From Lysobacterales bacterium (GTDB taxonomy: Bacteria; Pseudomonadota; Gammaproteobacteria; Xanthomonadales; Ahniellaceae): DNA of 64,000 nt. Both the position numbers and the translations under genes were made by a program. The notes under the pieces were generated by a model. The model was given only the letters and a program-made list of their open reading frames with translations, made no database searches and was not told the DNA's origin. Where the stretch lies: positions 310,001-374,000 of the forward strand of contig JADKHK010000003.1 in assembly GCA_016721845.1 (NCBI GenBank), read 5' to 3'. Of this stretch, positions 54,041-62,978 are shown piece after piece (positions within the stretch are counted from its first letter, which is position 1; each line of letters opens with the position of its first letter).

Positions 54041-55072
54041 TCAGCGCACGCGGAAACCGGTGATCGGCGGCCCGTCCGGGTCATTGAATACACGATCGGC
54101 GTTGTCGGGCAGCGTACCGCGCCAGGCGCGGATGCGGTCCAGTTGGGTGTAGTAGCCCTCGAAGGAAAACACGACTTCGTTCGCCTCGATCAATTGGCAG
54201 CCGTATGTCGCTGGATCGATGCCGATACTGCCCGAGTCTTCCCGGGTCTGTCTGCAACGCAGCATCGCGCCGCCCATCTCGTCGCGGTACTCGACGTCGT
54301 GTGTCTGGTCGCCGGGGCCGCAACGCATGTCGTTTGTGGGGAGCAATTGCAAGTTCCAGGCGCGCAGTCGCGGTTGCGAGAACTTGTATCGCCGGGCAGG
54401 GCTGGCGAGTTCGGACCGATCCACGAACACCCATTCGCCGCTCAGGTCCGGCCAGCACGTCATGTGGGGCAGGAACTCGCTCTGCCCAAAACCGCCGTAG
54501 CCGAAGTTGAATCGCGTCAGTGAACTCGTCACCACCTGGCCGTTGTAACGCAAGAACATCTGAACGCTGCCACTCCCATAGAACTCGACCGTCACCCTGC
54601 CAACAGGTGCAGCCGAAAAATAGGGGACCGGGTTTGGCAACTGCGGGCGAAAATCGAGTGGCGGCCCCCCGCTCAGGCGATGCAGCGGTGCATCCAGATA
54701 GGCCGCATCGGCGTCGTCGTGGCCAGGCGTGCCGATCAACATGCCGGCCGTCAACGGCCCGGACGCGGTGAACCATTCGGCCCGGCCGGCGTCGTCGTAA
54801 CTCATGACGACCAGCACCACTCGGTCTTCCTGATGCTCGATGGCGTAAAGCTGTGCCGGCCGTCCCGGTGCCCAGTACAAGCCGTTCTCGGGTGTTGCGC
54901 CTGCCGACACGGGGCCGGGCTCAAACACTCCCAAGACCAAGGCTGCCAAGATGAGCAACGGTCGCCAACCAGGCAACAACCGGGGGAACAACGGTTGCGG
55001 GACCGCACCCAGCGTACGGCGCCATTGCCGAACCTGAACAACCAACGCCAAGCAAGGTGAAATCATGATCAT
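54041..55072 (-). CDS. secreted protein with GFWxNPxESG-like domain, unknown function
   Basis: A 343-residue protein with a long basic N-region and a signal-type hydrophobic core (LLILAALVLGVFEPGPVSA). The first domain, ENGLYWAPGRPAQLYAIEHQ to NFGYGGFG, aligns by pattern with the N-terminal domain of the protein at 27425-28501: YDDAGRAEWFTASGPL against VFDAQGRSTWFTSAG, and a shared YGGFG. A Cys-containing C-terminal domain (HMTCWPDLSGEW, NDMRCGPGDQT, CQLIEANEVVFSFEGYY) follows. The start is ATG 55072 or 55066. It is divergent from, and begins inside, the start region of the metalloprotease gene. Confidence 0.65.
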   Translation of the reverse strand: MIMISPCLALVVQVRQWRRTLGAVPQPLFPRLLPGWRPLLILAALVLGVFEPGPVSAGATPENGLYWAPGRPAQLYAIEHQEDRVVLVVMSYDDAGRAEWFTASGPLTAGMLIGTPGHDDADAAYLDAPLHRLSGGPPLDFRPQLPNPVPYFSAAPVGRVTVEFYGSGSVQMFLRYNGQVVTSSLTRFNFGYGGFGQSEFLPHMTCWPDLSGEWVFVDRSELASPARRYKFSQPRLRAWNLQLLPTNDMRCGPGDQTHDVEYRDEMGGAMLRCRQTREDSGSIGIDPATYGCQLIEANEVVFSFEGYYTQLDRIRAWRGTLPDNADRVFNDPDGPPITGFRVR

Positions 55073-56258
55073 GAAATGCTCGCGGAGCCCGTCAGGATTG
55101 GCGGCCATCCTTCTCTCTCTCTCTCTCTCTCCTGTCAAGCGCAATCCAGCGACGTAGCCAGCATCGTTCGCAACGCGCGTGCCGTTGACCGAAATAGTGC
55201 GGCGGCCATTGAGCCAGCCGAAGCGGCAATCGCCGATGCACACCGTCTTTCGGTTGCAGACATCGACCTGTCCGGAGTCGAAGATACCGGACCACTTGGT
55301 CGACGCAGTTTCGTTCAAGGTGGCACCATCGCCGTCGAACTGATGCCCGGAGAATTGTTCGTGTTCGAAGGGCAGCGCGTTGAGCAGAGCGCTGAAGGAA
55401 TCCAAAGCTGGGTGGGTTCGGAGCAGGGTGGCGACGGCTACCTGGTACTGACACGCAGACAGGGCCGAATGGCCGGTGCGGCGAACGCGGGAGGACGCCG
55501 CTTCGAATTCATGGGCGCGGCGTCTGGTCGCATCGTCATCCGCGAGTTGTTCCCGGAAACTGGCGGCGACTGTGGTCAGGATGTCGCGGGCGATTCATCG
55601 AAAATCTTGACCGCCGGCTCAATACCATCGCTTGCAAAGGCGTCCACAAACCTGTCGTCGACGACCATCGATGTGTTGATTACCTACAGCGACGAGGCCG
55701 CGAGTTACTACGGCATGAGCAATATGGCAACGAAAGTCGGGACGCTGGTAACAGCGATGAACCAGTCGTTCTCCGATGGAGGTGTCGATGGGCTCGTCCG
55801 TATTGTCGGCTATCAGCGAATTGCGGGCTCGAACGGTGTCGATTCAAGCTCAAATCAACCTGAGCCCTTACGTGACGCCATCCTGCTGGGGCAGTCGCCT
55901 TTTACGAGCATCTCAGCGCTACGCAATACTCTTCAGGCTGACGCTGTTGTCCATTTGTTTCGAAAAGGTTCGGGATCGCTATTGTGCGGCGTCGCAACAA
56001 GACGTGTAGCGAGTTCGACATCGGAAGACGCTTTCGCGGCGGTCGTCGCCGTCAACTGCCCGACCAGCGACCATACGTTTACACATGAAGTCGGCCATGT
56101 GCTCGGCGGCAATCATGATTCGAGCACCTTCGGCTCGAATGAGCCTGACATACAAAGGCATTGAGCCGACCTATGTCAACGTACAAGCATGCAATGCAGC
56201 GGGATGCAGTCCCATTTCGAGCTTCGGCCCGTATTGGCGCCCGGCAACCTGTCTTTGA
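55065..56258 (+). pseudogene. secreted M12-like zinc metalloprotease, out of frame at a (CT)n tract and truncated at the 3' end
   Basis: The open frame 55076-56164 encodes a propeptide-like region and a reprolysin-type domain: TTIDVLITYSDEAA, VGTLVTAMNQSF, then HEVGHVLGGNHD with H337, H341 and H347. The only good start has AAGGTGA at 55053-55059 before ATG 55065/55071. It encodes MKCSRSPSGLAAILLSLSLS, a proper signal peptide, but in a frame two bases off. Loss of one CT unit joins it to the protease. At the 3' end the frame stops 15 residues after the zinc motif with no Met-turn. Another frame from about 56148 to 56258 encodes a fibronectin-III-like end (VNVQACNAAGCSPISS). It is probably a phase-variable gene that later suffered a deletion. 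Confidence 0.7.
55112..55131 (+). repeat. (TC)10 dinucleotide microsatellite in signal-peptide codons
   Basis: Ten uninterrupted TC units, the only long simple repeat found in the window. They lie within the Leu-Ser hydrophobic core of the metalloprotease signal peptide. Each gain or loss of a unit changes frame by two bases, so length drift would switch the gene. The tract also lies upstream of the divergent secreted-protein gene that starts at 55072. Confidence 0.9.
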
Positions 56259-56264
56259 GCCGAC

Positions 56265-56295
56265 AAAAAAAGGGCGCGACTCGCGTCGCGCCCTT
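56265..56295 (-). terminator. rho-independent terminator of the LysM gene
   Basis: On the minus strand a perfect GC-rich stem (GGGCGCGAC with GTCGCGCCC, extended by AA/TT), with a four-base loop, is followed by seven T residues. It lies 23 bases past the LysM stop. It separates that transcript from the secreted-protein genes and from dprA. On the plus strand the remnant protease reading ends just before it. Confidence 0.9.
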
Positions 56296-56317
56296 ATTCA
56301 TTGCATCTCGGAGTCGC

Positions 56318-57523
56318 TCAGAGCGACTGCGGTTCGCGCGCCAGGTCGTTGATGAAGATCGGCCGCTTGCCATCCATCACCAGGCCGTAGCTGACCTTCT
56401 CGAAGGTGCGGAAGATCATCACGTGGCCGGCGAATTCTTCCGGCAAGGTGACGTACTTCTTCTTCGGACTGAAGGCGGCGCTGATGTCGCCGCTCGGATG
56501 CTTGACGGTGTCGCGCACGCGCTCGCCCTGGTTCATGACCGCGAACACCTGGCCGTTCTCGACGCCGTCGCGGGCGCCGCGCGAGAGCGCGACCACGCGG
56601 TCCGGGCCGGTCGCCGAGTAGCCGTCCGATACCGCGAGGACACGCATGTTGTCCGGCACCGAGTCGGGGGCATGTTGCGAGTACGACGGATCGTACGGCG
56701 AGGCATCGACTGGCAGGATCAGGTCGCCGGCCCGCGCTTCGAGATCGCCGTCGCGAATTTCCAGCGTCGCCGGATCGCCTTCGGCAATCACGCGCGCCCG
56801 CGCGACCTGGACGACCTCATGGCCGAGGATCTCGCTGTTGCGTTCGCGCCAGTAGCGACCGATGTGGTCGGACCAGAGACTGCCCAGCGTGAGGCCCTGG
56901 CTCGGGTTCCAGTCTTGCGACGTCACTTCGCGCGGCTTGTGCTGCCAGGGTGCGCCTTTCTGGATCTCGCGATAGACGAAGCTGGGACGCACGATGTCGA
57001 CCTCGGTACCCGGGCGGGCATCGAGTCCGCGCACGTAGACCAGGCCCATCTCGGTCGTGCGCAGACGGGTCTCTTCGTTGCCGACCACGTAGGGCAGGGC
57101 ATCGGCATCGGCTTCGCTGAGCACACGCGTGTGTTCGAGGAAGGCTTCCAGCTCGTCCAGCGGGATCGGGCCGACGGCGCGCTTGCCGCCCATGTCACGC
57201 ATGCGCGGCGACAGCTTCTCGTTCTGCGGTCGCTGACCGAGCACGCGGCCCGAGGTCAGCATCGGCCGGCCGTCGACATACACCAGGCTGATCACGTCAC
57301 CGGGATAAATCAGGTGCGGATTCTTGATCTGGTCGTTGGCCTGCCAGATCTCCGGCCATTGCCAGGGATTGTTGAGGAAACGACCGGCGATTTCCCACAG
57401 CGTGTCGCCTTCGACGACCGTGTAGGAGTCCGGATGGTCGGGTCGCAGGTCATCCGCATCCAGCGCAAATACGGATGCGCTGAACAGAATTCCGGCCAAT
57501 ACTGCAAGCGTTCGTTTAAGCAT
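56318..57523 (-). CDS. LysM-domain secreted protein
   Basis: A 401-residue protein. A signal peptide (1-20) precedes a LysM domain at 33-80 (SYTVVEGDTLWEIAGRFLNNPW, then NPHLIYPGDVISL). A long beta-rich C-terminal region contains ALSRGARDGVENGQVFAVMNQGERVRD, a flagellar-assembly/SAF-like strand pattern. LysM binds peptidoglycan, so it should be a periplasmic or outer-envelope protein. Homologues lie beside dprA in related genomes. The gene is divergent from def, with 130 bases between, and ends in a strong terminator. Confidence 0.87.
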   Translation of the reverse strand: MLKRTLAVLAGILFSASVFALDADDLRPDHPDSYTVVEGDTLWEIAGRFLNNPWQWPEIWQANDQIKNPHLIYPGDVISLVYVDGRPMLTSGRVLGQRPQNEKLSPRMRDMGGKRAVGPIPLDELEAFLEHTRVLSEADADALPYVVGNEETRLRTTEMGLVYVRGLDARPGTEVDIVRPSFVYREIQKGAPWQHKPREVTSQDWNPSQGLTLGSLWSDHIGRYWRERNSEILGHEVVQVARARVIAEGDPATLEIRDGDLEARAGDLILPVDASPYDPSYSQHAPDSVPDNMRVLAVSDGYSATGPDRVVALSRGARDGVENGQVFAVMNQGERVRDTVKHPSGDISAAFSPKKKYVTLPEEFAGHVMIFRTFEKVSYGLVMDGKRPIFINDLAREPQSL

Positions 57524-57653
57524 GGCGGCTAAGCCTCTGATTTGGCGAGGACTGGCCCGAGTGTATCCCAATTCCATCCGCGATAAAATGCACCCCTTCG
57601 CAGGGCTTGATCGAGGCACTCCCGCCTCCATGCCGTAGGCGCAGGAGATCCCC

Positions 57654-58184
57654 ATGAGCAAGCTCAACATCCTTGAATTCCCCGATGCGCGTCTGCGCAC
57701 CGTCGCGACGCCGATCGAAACCGTCGATGCAGCATTGCAGACGATGATCGACGACATGTTCGAGACCATGTACGCGGCGCCCGGCATCGGCCTGGCCGCT
57801 ACCCAGGTCGACTTCCACAAGCAGCTGATCGTGATCGATGTCTCCGAGGGCAAGGACCAACCGATCGTGCTGATCAATCCGAAGATCACGCAACGCGACG
57901 GCGAACAGGTTTACCAGGAAGGCTGCCTGTCGGTGCCCGGCATCTACGCCGACGTGACGCGCGCCAACAACGTCCGGGTCGAAGCACTTAACCGCAAGGG
58001 TGAGGCCTATGCGATCGAGGCCGACGGCCTGCTCGCGGTCTGCATCCAGCACGAGATGGACCACCTCGCCGGCAAGGTCTTCGTCGATTACCTGTCGCCG
58101 CTGAAACGCGATCAGGTGCGCAAGAAACTCGCGAAGCAGGCGCGCGACAAGCGCGACGCGCCGGATCGCGAGCATTCGATCTGA
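57654..58184 (+). CDS. def: peptide deformylase
   Basis: A 176-residue metalloenzyme removing the N-formyl group from nascent proteins. The three signature motifs are intact: GIGLAATQ, EGCLSVPG with the metal-binding Cys, and QHEMDHL with the HExxH pair and catalytic Glu. The C-terminal helix is basic (RKKLAKQARDKR), which helps ribosome docking. Its stop shares one base with the fmt start (TGATG), the usual def-fmt coupling. Confidence 0.96.
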   Translation: MSKLNILEFPDARLRTVATPIETVDAALQTMIDDMFETMYAAPGIGLAATQVDFHKQLIVIDVSEGKDQPIVLINPKITQRDGEQVYQEGCLSVPGIYADVTRANNVRVEALNRKGEAYAIEADGLLAVCIQHEMDHLAGKVFVDYLSPLKRDQVRKKLAKQARDKRDAPDREHSI

Positions 58185-59109
58185 TGCGCATCGTCTTCGC
58201 AGGCACGCCGGAATTCGCCGTGCCCTGCCTGGAGGCTGCGCTCGCCAGCGGCCACGACGTGGTCGCTGTCTACACGCAACCGGACCGACCCGCCGGGCGT
58301 GGCCGCGCGCTCAGCGCGAGTCCGGTCAAGCAACGTGCGCTTGCCGCTGGCGTGCCGGTCGAACAACCGGAGAACTTCAAGTCGATCGACAGCCGCCAGC
58401 GTCTCGCAGCCTATCGCCCGGACCTGATGATCGTCGTCGCCTACGGATTGATCCTGTCGCAGAAGGTGCTCGACTTGCCCGTGCACGGCTGCTGGAACGT
58501 GCATGCATCGCTGCTGCCGCGCTGGCGTGGCGCCGCGCCGATCCAGCGCGCGATCGCCGCGGGTGATGCCGAGACCGGCGTCTGCCTGATGCGCATGGAA
58601 AAAGGTCTCGACACCGGACCGGTGTATTTGCGCCGCGCATTGCCGATCGCGCCGGACGACACCGGCGGCAGCTTGCACGACAAGCTCTCGGCGCTGGGCG
58701 CCGAACTGGTGGGCGACGGCCTTGCTCGGCTCGCGAACGGCACGCTGCCGGTTCCGACGGCGCAGGCGGAACAGGGCGTCGAATACGCCCACAAGCTCGA
58801 CAAGCGCGAGGCCGTGCTGGATCTCGAACGGCCGGCCGTCGAACTCGAACGCCGGGTCCGTGCATTCACGCCCTGGCCAGTCGCGGAATTGACGCTCGGC
58901 GGCGAACGCTTGCGGGTGCATGCGGCCGAAGCATTGCCGGTGAACACCCATCATGTGCCCGGCGAGATCGTGCACGCGCAGAGCGCGCCGGCATCGATGT
59001 CGCGACCGGCGATGGCGTGTTGCGCCTCACGCGCGTGCAGCGCGACGGCGGCCGGCCAGTCGCCGCGCACGAATACTTGAACGCGCGCAGCGATCTGCGC
59101 CGCGCATGA
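58184..59109 (+). pseudogene. fmt: methionyl-tRNA formyltransferase, frameshifted near the 3' end
   Basis: From ATG 58184 the product matches Fmt: VFAGTPEFAVPCLEA, YTQPDRPAGRGR, the catalytic NVHASLLPRWRGAAPIQRAI, and a C-terminal domain to VPGEIVHA. The frame then goes astray and stops at 59080. The proper end, GIDVATGDGVLRLTRVQRDGGR through YLNARSDLRRA, is in another frame, stopping at 59107-59109. Removing one GC pair, or adding one base, near 58981-58990 (AGCGCGCC) restores a protein of about 307 residues. Formylation is important in bacteria and the rest is intact, so a sequence error is the leading explanation. Confidence 0.88.
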
Positions 59110-60419
59110 AGCCGATCCTGCCGATTCGCGCCGTGGCCGCGCAGACGCTGGCCCATCTGCGTCGTGGCGGCGCTTCGTTGACCGACCTGCTGGCCGAGGC
59201 CGACACCCACATCGACGATGCCCGCGACCGCGCCCAGCTGCGCGCGATCCTCTATGCCAGCCTGCGCGGCATCTTTCGCTACGAGGCGCTGCTGCGCGCC
59301 TTGCTTGCGAAGCCGCTGCCGAAACGGCACGACGCGGTCGAGGCGCTGTTGATCAACGGACTCGCGCAACTCGAGCTTGGCATCGACGCCGCGTATGCAG
59401 TGGTCGATGCCAGCGTGACTGCGGCGCGCGCACTCGGTGAAACCAATCTCGCCGGCCTCGTCAACGCGGTGCTGCGCCGCTTCCAGCGCGAGCGCGAGGC
59501 CTTGGTCGCGGCACTGCCGAATTCGCCCGAGATCGCGCACAACCATCCGGCGTGGATGATTCGCCGCTTCGAGCACGATTGGGGCGCGGCCGCCCGCTCG
59601 CTCTTCACTTCGAACAATGCAGCGGCGCCGACCTGGCTGCGCGTGAATCGACGCCGGCGCCAGCGCGACGAACTGCTGTCCCTGCTTGCTGCCCATGGCA
59701 TCGAGGCGGCCGCGCACCCACACTTGCCGGACGCCTTGCGCGTCGACCACGGCCTCGACGTCACCCAATTGCACGGGTTTGCCGGGGGCGAGTTCTCGGT
59801 GCAGGACGGCGCTGCGCAACTCGCGGTCGAGTTGCTGGATCTCAAACCCGGCCAGCATGTGCTCGATGCCTGTTGCGCGCCGGGCGGCAAGCTGGCGCAC
59901 ATGGCCGAGCGTGAATCCGACTTGGCCAGCCTGGTCGGCGTCGACATCGATGCGGCACGCATCGAGCGCACTCGTTCGGGCTTGGCGCGCCTGCAGATCG
60001 AGGCCGAATTGTTCGCCGCCGACCTGCGCCAGCACACCGCGATCAGTCGTCGCCGTTTCGATCGCATCCTGCTCGACGCGCCCTGTTCGGGCACCGGCGT
60101 GATTCGCCGCCATCCCGATATCCGCCTGTTGCGCCGTGATTCCGACATCGCTGCCTTGCGGAAGACGCAGGCCGAGCTGCTCGATGCGCTCTGGCCTTTG
60201 CTGGCCCCGGGCGGACGGCTAGTCTATGCGACCTGTTCGGTGCTCGCGGATGAAAACGACGGCCAAGTCGCAGCCTTTCTGGAACGTCGTCGCGACGCCC
60301 AAGCGCTCGCCGTCGTCCCGTCCTGGTTCGGCCGCGCCCAGGCGCACGGTCGCCAGAACCTCGCGGGCGACGACGGCTTCGACGGTTTCTATTACGCGGT
60401 ACTGGCCGCTCGCGCTTAG
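59106..60419 (+). CDS. rsmB: 16S rRNA m5C967 methyltransferase
   Basis: A 437-residue enzyme. The N-terminal NusB-like RNA-binding domain (1-145) has AVAAQTLAHLRRGGASL and AYAVVDASVTAAR. The methyltransferase domain has VLDACCAPGGKLAHMAE (SAM motif I), VGVDIDAARIERT, ILLDAPCSGTGVIRRHPDIR with motif IV Cys, and LVYATCSVLADEND with the catalytic Cys. The ATG at 59106 overlaps the frame-corrected fmt stop by 3 bases in ATGA, which itself supports the corrected fmt end. It belongs to the def-fmt-rsmB operon. Confidence 0.95.
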   Translation: MKPILPIRAVAAQTLAHLRRGGASLTDLLAEADTHIDDARDRAQLRAILYASLRGIFRYEALLRALLAKPLPKRHDAVEALLINGLAQLELGIDAAYAVVDASVTAARALGETNLAGLVNAVLRRFQREREALVAALPNSPEIAHNHPAWMIRRFEHDWGAAARSLFTSNNAAAPTWLRVNRRRRQRDELLSLLAAHGIEAAAHPHLPDALRVDHGLDVTQLHGFAGGEFSVQDGAAQLAVELLDLKPGQHVLDACCAPGGKLAHMAERESDLASLVGVDIDAARIERTRSGLARLQIEAELFAADLRQHTAISRRRFDRILLDAPCSGTGVIRRHPDIRLLRRDSDIAALRKTQAELLDALWPLLAPGGRLVYATCSVLADENDGQVAAFLERRRDAQALAVVPSWFGRAQAHGRQNLAGDDGFDGFYYAVLAARA

Positions 60420-60852
60420 CCTGCTGCTCGCGGCCTGCCACGACCCGCAGGGATCGACGATCCGCAGTGCGGCGCGCGAGGGCGACGGGCTTGTACTCGA
60501 TCTCGACCTGCGCTTCACCGACAACCAGCTGCAGGCGCTCGATCACGGTATCCCGCTGCGCCTGGCGGTGCAGATCGACGGCGCGGCCGACGCATTCGTC
60601 GATCTGCGTTATCGACCTTTGCCTCGGCAATACGAACTGCGACTGCCGAACGATGCGGCGCCACGCGTGTTCGCGAGCCGGGCGCGGCTGATCGCGGCGC
60701 TGGACCGCATCGTCATCACCGGTTTCAGCGCGAGCAGCGGATCGGTGCGCGTCGCCCTGGTAAGCAGTGCCCTGCCGGCGCCGTTGCGCCTGCCGGCCCT
60801 GATCGATCGCGAATGGCAGCTCGCGACCCCGTCGCGGGACTGGGGTCGCTGA
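60391..60852 (+). CDS. DUF4390 lipoprotein-like protein, start uncertain
   Basis: The conserved part (LVLDLDLRFTDNQLQALDHGIPLRLAVQID to LIDREWQLATPSRDW) matches DUF4390, a family of unknown function usually found between rsmB and ntrY. A lipobox LLLAAC lies just before it. No ATG, GTG or TTG exists in frame near the expected start. The nearest ATGs (60226, 60250) are deep inside rsmB and would add basic, non-homologous residues. An ATT at 60391 would give ITRYWPLALSLLLAAC, an ideal lipoprotein signal, and is used here as a working start. The stop shares one base with ntrY (TGATG). Confidence 0.7.
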   Translation: MTRYWPLALSLLLAACHDPQGSTIRSAAREGDGLVLDLDLRFTDNQLQALDHGIPLRLAVQIDGAADAFVDLRYRPLPRQYELRLPNDAAPRVFASRARLIAALDRIVITGFSASSGSVRVALVSSALPAPLRLPALIDREWQLATPSRDWGR

Positions 60853-62978
60853 TGCGGGGTCGCTGGCTCTGGTCGTTGCCGACGATTGCGGCACTGGTGC
60901 TGCTGGTCGCTGCACTCTGGCTCGCCGCCGATGCCGAAAGCGCCGAAAGCCGGCTTGGCGCCGCCTATGGCTGGCTGTTCGGCATTGCGGCGGTGGCCGT
61001 CCTGGTCCTGCTCGCGAGCATCGCGCGCGAACTGCTGCGCTTGTGGCGCGAACGCGCCGAAGGACGACCCGGCGCACGCCTGAATGCGCGTCTGGCTGCC
61101 CTGCTGGGCCTGATCGCGGTGCCGGCCGCCCTGCTGGTCGCTGCATTCGCGATGCGTTTTCTCGATGCCGGCATCGACTCCTGGTTCCGCGTCGATCTGG
61201 AGGCTGCGCACGAAGCCGCGCGCGCGCTCGGCGAGCAAGTGCTGGCGCGCGAACAACGCAACACGCTGGCCGACGTCGAGGCCTTGTCGACGCGCATCAC
61301 CAGCGATCCCCTCGCCGACCTGCAAGCGCAGCTCGACCTGACGCTGGAAGCCGACAACACGCTGGTGGCGCACCTCGCCAGCTACGACAGCAACGGCAAC
61401 CTCGAAGCGCTGGCCTACAGCACCACCGCGATCACGCAGCCGCCGGCGCCCGATGAAGCCCTGCGCCTGCAAGTCGGCGAGTCCGGCCGTGTCGCGCAGA
61501 CGCTGACCATCGGCGACACCCTGGTCGTGCGGGCGCTGACCACTGCCACCGACGCACTCGGCCGCGATCACTTGCTGCAGTGGATCCAGCCGCTGCCGCC
61601 GGAGCTGGCGCCGCAACTCGCCCTGCTCGAACGCAGCAGCATCGACTACGCCCAGCTGCGCTTCCAGCGCGGCGCCTTGAAGACCAGCTTCGTCCTGATC
61701 CTCGGCTTCGTCACCCTGCTCGCCCTGCTCGCCACCCTGCTTGCGGCCCTGGCCGCCACGCGCCGCCTGACCTTGCCGATCGCTCGCATGGCCGCCGCCA
61801 CGGCGGAAATCGGTGAAGGCCGCTTCGGTGCGCAGATCGAGGTGCAGTCGCAGGACGAGCTTGGCGCACTCACGGCCGCGTTCAATCGCATGAGCCGCGA
61901 CCTCGCCGAACTCGCTGCACGCGAACAGGCCAGTCGCGGCGAGACCGAACAGGCGCGTGCGCATCTCGCGACGGTGCTGTCGCGGCTGTCCGCCGGCGTG
62001 GTCAGCGTCGATCGCGAGCGTGTCCTGACCGCGAATGCAGCCGCAGCCCAGCTGCTGGACTGTCCACTGGCTGCACTGATCGATCAGCCACTCGATCGCG
62101 CGGCTGAGGCATCGACCGCAGCAATGCAGGTGCTATCGACCATTCGCGGCCACGGCCTCGATGCACGCAGCGAATGGCGCGATGAACTCGTGCTGCCGGG
62201 CGATCCGCCACGCGCATTGCTGATGCGTGCCGTACAGCTGTCCGGTGATGCGTCGCGTTACGTCGTCATCATCGATGACATGACCGTCATCGCACAGGCG
62301 CAGCGCGAAGCGGCCTGGAGCGAGGTCGCGCGTCGACTCGCCCACGAGATCAAGAATCCGCTGACGCCGATCCAGCTTGCGGCCGAGCGCATGCAGCATC
62401 GCTTCAAGGGCAAGCTCGATCCGGCCGACGCACAAGTGCTCGACCGCGCCACCCAGACCATCGTCGCGCAAGTGGAGGCCCTGAAGGGCCTGGTCAATGC
62501 GTTCGGCGACTATGCCAAGCCGGCACGGATCGACCTGCGGCCATTGGCGCTCGACGCCTTGTTCGACGAAGTGCTCGATCTGTACGAGTCCAGCGGCCAA
62601 TGCCGCATCTCCCGTGCCATCGCATCACCCTTGCCGTCGCTGCGTGGCGACCGCGAGCGCCTGCGGCAATTGCTGGTGAACCTGCTGACCAACGCGGTCG
62701 AGGCAGGTGGACAGGGCGTTGCCGTGGAAGCGCAATTGTCGCAGCAAGGCGATCAACTCGAACTGGTGTTGCGCGACCACGGTCCGGGCCTGCCGGCGCA
62801 GTTCGACGGCCGCTGGTTCGAACCGTACATGAGCACCAAGCCCAAGGGCGGCGGGCTCGGCCTGGCGATGGTGCAGAAGATCGCCGAAGAACACGGCGGC
62901 CAGATTCGTGCCGAGAATGCCGAAGCGGGAGGCGCGCGCTTCGTGCTGATCCTGCCGATCACGCGCGCGCCGGCATGA
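60852..62978 (+). CDS. ntrY: NtrY-like sensor histidine kinase
   Basis: A 708-residue membrane kinase. Helices at about 8-25, 40-58 and 81-101 precede an extracytoplasmic sensor (105-275) and a further helix (about 278-302). HAMP (303-357) and PAS (370-480) domains follow. HisKA carries H498 in RRLAHEIKNPLTPIQLAAERM. The ATPase domain has N box LVNLLTNAVEAG, G1 RDHGPGLP and G2 GGGLGLAMVQKI. NtrY kinases work with the NtrX sigma-54 activator; in related genomes ntrX follows directly. Here a glycosyltransferase gene overlaps its stop by 4 bases, so any ntrX lies outside the window. Confidence 0.9.
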   Translation: MRGRWLWSLPTIAALVLLVAALWLAADAESAESRLGAAYGWLFGIAAVAVLVLLASIARELLRLWRERAEGRPGARLNARLAALLGLIAVPAALLVAAFAMRFLDAGIDSWFRVDLEAAHEAARALGEQVLAREQRNTLADVEALSTRITSDPLADLQAQLDLTLEADNTLVAHLASYDSNGNLEALAYSTTAITQPPAPDEALRLQVGESGRVAQTLTIGDTLVVRALTTATDALGRDHLLQWIQPLPPELAPQLALLERSSIDYAQLRFQRGALKTSFVLILGFVTLLALLATLLAALAATRRLTLPIARMAAATAEIGEGRFGAQIEVQSQDELGALTAAFNRMSRDLAELAAREQASRGETEQARAHLATVLSRLSAGVVSVDRERVLTANAAAAQLLDCPLAALIDQPLDRAAEASTAAMQVLSTIRGHGLDARSEWRDELVLPGDPPRALLMRAVQLSGDASRYVVIIDDMTVIAQAQREAAWSEVARRLAHEIKNPLTPIQLAAERMQHRFKGKLDPADAQVLDRATQTIVAQVEALKGLVNAFGDYAKPARIDLRPLALDALFDEVLDLYESSGQCRISRAIASPLPSLRGDRERLRQLLVNLLTNAVEAGGQGVAVEAQLSQQGDQLELVLRDHGPGLPAQFDGRWFEPYMSTKPKGGGLGLAMVQKIAEEHGGQIRAENAEAGGARFVLILPITRAPA

